64,000 bases of DNA from Actinokineospora fastidiosa. Its GTDB lineage: Bacteria > Actinomycetota > Actinomycetes > Mycobacteriales > Pseudonocardiaceae. This document shows, piece after piece, positions 61,419-64,000 of this stretch (position 1 is the first letter of the stretch; the number at the start of each line of letters is the position of its first letter). A program made the position numbers and the translations under genes. The stretch lies in assembly GCF_014648415.1 (NCBI RefSeq), contig NZ_BMRB01000002.1, forward strand, positions 641,260 to 705,259, in the 5' to 3' direction. Under the pieces are notes generated by a model. It saw nothing but the letters and a program-made list of their open reading frames with translations, did not search any database and had not been told where the DNA came from.

Positions 61419-62222
61419 GTGGCGGACCCGATCCTGGCGGTGGCGAACCTGGAGGTCGTCTACGACGACGTCGTCCTGGTCCTGCGCGGCCTGAGCCTGA
61501 CCGTCCCGGAGGGCGCCGTCGTCGCCCTCCTCGGCGCGAACGGCGCGGGCAAGACCACGCTCCTGCGCGCGGTGACCGGCCTGCTCGGCCCCCACCGCGG
61601 GCGGATCACCAAGGGCTCGGTCGCCGTGGCGGGCGTCGACGTGACAGGCGCGGACCCCGCCGATGTCGTGCGGCGCGGCGTCGCGCAGGTCATGGAGGGC
61701 AGGCGCGTCTTCGCCGAGCTGACCGTCGAGGAGAACCTGCGCGTCGGCGCGCACACCCGCCGCGCCCGCGCGCTGGTTAAGGAGTCGCTGGAGCGCGTGT
61801 TCGACCTGTTCCCCGTGCTGGCCGCCCGGCGCGGGTCCGTCGCCGGGTACCTCTCGGGGGGCGAGCAGCAGATGCTGGCCATCGGGCGGGCGCTGATGGC
61901 CGCGCCCCGGCTGCTGCTGCTCGACGAGCCGTCGCTGGGGCTCGCGCCGAGGCTGGTGGCGCAGGTGCGCGACATCATCGCCGAGATCAACGCCCAGGGC
62001 ACCAGCGTGCTGCTGGTCGAGCAGAACGCGGTGATGGCGCTGTCCATCGCCGACCACGGCTATGTCCTGGAGGTCGGCTCGGTCGTGCGCGACGGCCCGG
62101 CCGCCGACCTGCTCGCCGACGCCGACATCCGCGAGTTCTACCTCGGTGCCCCCGCCGACGGGGAGCGCCGCTCGTTCGCCGAGGTCAAGAGCTACCGGAG
62201 GAAGAAGCGATGGAGCGCGTGA
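61419..62222 (+). CDS. ABC transporter ATP-binding protein, LivF-like
   Basis: A 267-residue ATPase of the branched-chain amino acid type. Walker A is GANGAGKTTLLRA (about 45), Q-loop region VAQVMEGRRVFAELTVEENL, signature YLSGGEQQMLAIGRALM, Walker B LLLLDEPSLGLAP, and LLVEQNAVMALSIADH is a LivF marker. The substrate is unlikely to be amino acids only; with an acyl-CoA synthetase in the same operon, uptake of a carboxylic acid is plausible. The GTG start follows GGGAGGGG. It overlaps the LivG-like gene by 13 bases. Confidence 0.92.
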   Translation: MADPILAVANLEVVYDDVVLVLRGLSLTVPEGAVVALLGANGAGKTTLLRAVTGLLGPHRGRITKGSVAVAGVDVTGADPADVVRRGVAQVMEGRRVFAELTVEENLRVGAHTRRARALVKESLERVFDLFPVLAARRGSVAGYLSGGEQQMLAIGRALMAAPRLLLLDEPSLGLAPRLVAQVRDIIAEINAQGTSVLLVEQNAVMALSIADHGYVLEVGSVVRDGPAADLLADADIREFYLGAPADGERRSFAEVKSYRRKKRWSA

Positions 62223-63022
62223 GCGCCCCGGCCCCCGCCGCCTCGGGGCAGGCGTCCGGGCCACTGCTGGCGGTGGCGGACCTGACGCTGCGCTTCGGCG
62301 GCGTGACCGCGCTCGACGGCGTCGGCTTCACCGTCGCCCCGGGCGAGCTGCTGGCGGTGATCGGCCCGAACGGGGCGGGGAAGACCTCGGTGTTCAACTG
62401 CCTCAACGGCGTCTACCGCCCGCAGCGGGGCACGATCGAGCTGGGCGGCCAGTCGCTGATCGGCAGGGCCCCCGCCGCGATCGCCGGACTGGGCGTCGCG
62501 CGGACGTTCCAGAACCTCGGCCTGTTCCCCCAATTGTCCCTTGTGGACAACCTGATGCTGGGCCGCCATCACCTGATGCGGACCGGGTTCCTGGCCGGAA
62601 TGGCGTGGTGGGGTCGGGCCAAGCGGGAGGAGATCGAGCACCGCGCTGCCGTGGAGGACGTCATCGAGCTGCTGGAGCTGGAGCCCTACCGCCGCACCCC
62701 GGCCGGGCTGCTGCCGTACGGGGTGGCCAAGCGCGCCGAGCTGGGCCGCGCCCTGGCGATGGAGCCGCGCCTGCTGCTGCTCGACGAGCCGGTCGCCGGG
62801 ATGAACGTCGAGGAGACCGAGGACATGGCCCGCTACCTGGTGCAGGCCCGCCGGGAGCTGGGCCTGGCGATGATCCTGGTCGAGCACGACATGCGCCTGG
62901 TGATGGACCTGGCCGACCGGGTGGTGGCGCTGGACTTCGGCGTCGTCATCGCCGCGGGCACGCCCGACGAGGTCCGCGACGACCCGCGCGTCGTCGAGGC
63001 GTACCTGGGCTGTGGCGCGTGA
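62210..63022 (+). CDS. ABC transporter ATP-binding protein, LivG-like
   Basis: A 270-residue ATPase. Walker A is GPNGAGKTSVFNCLNGVYRP, ARTFQNLGLFPQLSLVDNLMLG is the Q-loop region of LivG proteins, LLPYGVAKRAELGRALAMEP stands for the signature (LivG family commonly lacks LSGGQ), Walker B is LLLLDEPVAGMN, and LVEHDMRLVMDLADRVVAL holds the switch His. It works with the LivF-like ATPase on the same transporter. GGAGGAAG precedes the ATG. Permease and binding-protein genes are not in the window and probably follow the ligase gene. Confidence 0.92.
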   Translation: MERVSAPAPAASGQASGPLLAVADLTLRFGGVTALDGVGFTVAPGELLAVIGPNGAGKTSVFNCLNGVYRPQRGTIELGGQSLIGRAPAAIAGLGVARTFQNLGLFPQLSLVDNLMLGRHHLMRTGFLAGMAWWGRAKREEIEHRAAVEDVIELLELEPYRRTPAGLLPYGVAKRAELGRALAMEPRLLLLDEPVAGMNVEETEDMARYLVQARRELGLAMILVEHDMRLVMDLADRVVALDFGVVIAAGTPDEVRDDPRVVEAYLGCGA

Positions 63023-64000
63023 CGGCGGCGGACTCCCTGCCGGGCAGGCTCCTGCGGCTGGCGGCCGAGCGCCCGGACGACGTCGCCCTGCGCCACAAGC
63101 GCCGGGGTGTCTGGCGCGAGTGGACGTGGTCGGAGTACGCCGACTGGGTGGCCAGGACCGCCGAGGGACTGCGCCGCCTGGGCGTGCGCCCGGGCGACCG
63201 GATCGCGGTGCACGCGGAGAACCGTCCGGAGTGGGTGGTCGCCGACCTGGCCGCGCAGGGCATCGGCGCGCAGACGATGGGGGTCTACCCGACCTCGCCC
63301 CCCGCGGAGGTGGAGTACCTGCTGCGGCACTCGCGGGCCGTCCTGCTCATCGCCGAGGACGAGGAGCAGTACGACAAGGCGGTGGCCGTGCGCGACCGGC
63401 TGCCGCACCTGCGCCACATCGTCCTGATCGATCCCAAGGGCGTCCGCCTGTCCGACGGCGTGCTGACCTTCGCCGAGCTGGCCGCCGACGGCGAGCGCGC
63501 CGACTACGCCCGCGCCGTCGCCGCGCTGGACCCGGGGTCGACCGCGATCCTGGTCTACACCTCGGGCACCACGGGCCCGCCGAAGGGCGCGATGATCTCG
63601 CACGCGAACCTGGTGGCCGCCGGGACGGCGTTCATCGAGGCCCTGGGCGCGGCGCGGGACGACGAGGTCCTGAGCTACCTGCCGCTGTGCCACATCGCCG
63701 AGCGCCTGCTGACCGTCATCGACGGCGTGTGGGCGGGTCTGGTGGTCAACTTCGGCGAGGGCGGCGCGGCGTTCCGGCAGGACCTGCGCGAGGTGCAGCC
63801 GACGGTGTTCCTCGGCGTGCCCCGGGTGTGGGAGAAGCTGATGGCGGGCGTGGAGATCCGCATGGCCGACGCCACGCGGCTCAAGCGCGCGGTCTACCGC
63901 GCCTGCCTGAGACAGGGCCGCCGGATAGCGCCCCGCCGGATGGCCGACGCCACCACCGCCGCGGACAGGATCGTCCTGGCGCTGACCGAGGTGCTGGTGT
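63019..64000 (+). CDS. AMP-dependent acyl-CoA synthetase, cut by the window end
   Basis: The first 327 residues of an acyl-CoA synthetase are present; the C-terminal part is outside the window. It starts GTG 63019, overlapping the LivG-like stop by four bases. The AMP-binding motif VYTSGTTGPPKGAMISHANLV is at about 182-202, preceded by a typical N-terminal region (LGVRPGDRIAVHAENRPEW), followed by LSYLPLCHIAERL and PTVFLGVPRVWEKL. The latter two pieces match the long-chain FACS branch. It would activate a carboxylic acid, probably one brought in by the Liv-type transporter, to its CoA ester. Confidence 0.92.
   Translation, partial: MTAADSLPGRLLRLAAERPDDVALRHKRRGVWREWTWSEYADWVARTAEGLRRLGVRPGDRIAVHAENRPEWVVADLAAQGIGAQTMGVYPTSPPAEVEYLLRHSRAVLLIAEDEEQYDKAVAVRDRLPHLRHIVLIDPKGVRLSDGVLTFAELAADGERADYARAVAALDPGSTAILVYTSGTTGPPKGAMISHANLVAAGTAFIEALGAARDDEVLSYLPLCHIAERLLTVIDGVWAGLVVNFGEGGAAFRQDLREVQPTVFLGVPRVWEKLMAGVEIRMADATRLKRAVYRACLRQGRRIAPRRMADATTAADRIVLALTEVLV

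Overview
The window is very GC-rich, with high-GC third codon positions, many GTG starts, dense short-overlap gene packing and actinobacterial families (DUF5313, MAB_1171c-type membrane protein, a SARP-type regulator with BTAD and NB-ARC domains, long modular type I PKS). It is chromosomal DNA of an actinomycete, probably of the Pseudonocardiales. That placement is inferred from gene content only. No tRNA, rRNA, CRISPR array, integrase or intact insertion sequence was seen.

Layout. 0-1.5 kb: the 3' end of a hypothetical gene and a convergent membrane protein. 1.7-15.4 kb: two collinear minus-strand type I polyketide synthase genes. The first carries KS-AT-KR-ACP-KS-AT-DH*-ACP; the second carries KS-AT-KR-ACP-ACP-KS, whose last KS has no AT. 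There is no loading module, docking domain or thioesterase. 15.6-20.4 kb: a YihY/BrkB membrane protein, a DUF5313 gene divergent from an OhrR-like MarR regulator with paired palindromes between them, small proteins, and a YtrA-type GntR/ABC exporter operon. 20.4-28.1 kb: catalase, an SRPBCC protein, glutamate decarboxylase, a tandem-GNAT protein, a PhoX-like Tat-exported protein and an unusual Nramp-like transporter. 28.1-34.1 kb: an MMPL exporter with its TetR regulator and a double palindromic operator, a small membrane protein, and a divergent pair of cell-surface carbohydrate enzymes (polysaccharide deacetylase and DUF4015 glycosidase).

34.2-37.7 kb: a 51-codon small ORF with its own promoter, a 146-bp nearly perfect inverted repeat, and a ClpC-type unfoldase. 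37.6-43.0 kb: an arsenic-type island with two flavoproteins and an MFS carrier on one strand, divergent from an ArsR-ArsN1 fusion coupled to an endonuclease/exonuclease/phosphatase-fold protein. 43.0-48.7 kb: a SARP-type regulator whose likely targets (an alpha/beta hydrolase and a RibD/DHFR-like reductase) both carry three 11-bp repeats placed 9 bp upstream of a CA(G/C)TGT -10 box. A BON-methyltransferase fusion follows.

48.8-55.2 kb: housekeeping and stress genes (SMR exporter, PaaI thioesterase, YbhB-like protein, DUF2795, GHDRG-type hydrolase, ABM monooxygenase, sirtuin, GNAT, DUF2231, PepSY). 55.6-60.3 kb: a BBE-type flavin oxidase, a 46-residue peptide, a methyltransferase, a MAB_1171c-type membrane protein and an ImmA/IrrE protease, which may form one locus. 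60.6-64.0 kb: a TetR regulator sharing a motif with a downstream operon encoding LivF-like and LivG-like ATPases and an acyl-CoA synthetase cut off by the window end.

The least ordinary parts are the compact PKS with its altered, AT-less terminal KS, the paired SARP promoters, the long hairpin with its adjacent small ORF, and the arsenical island.
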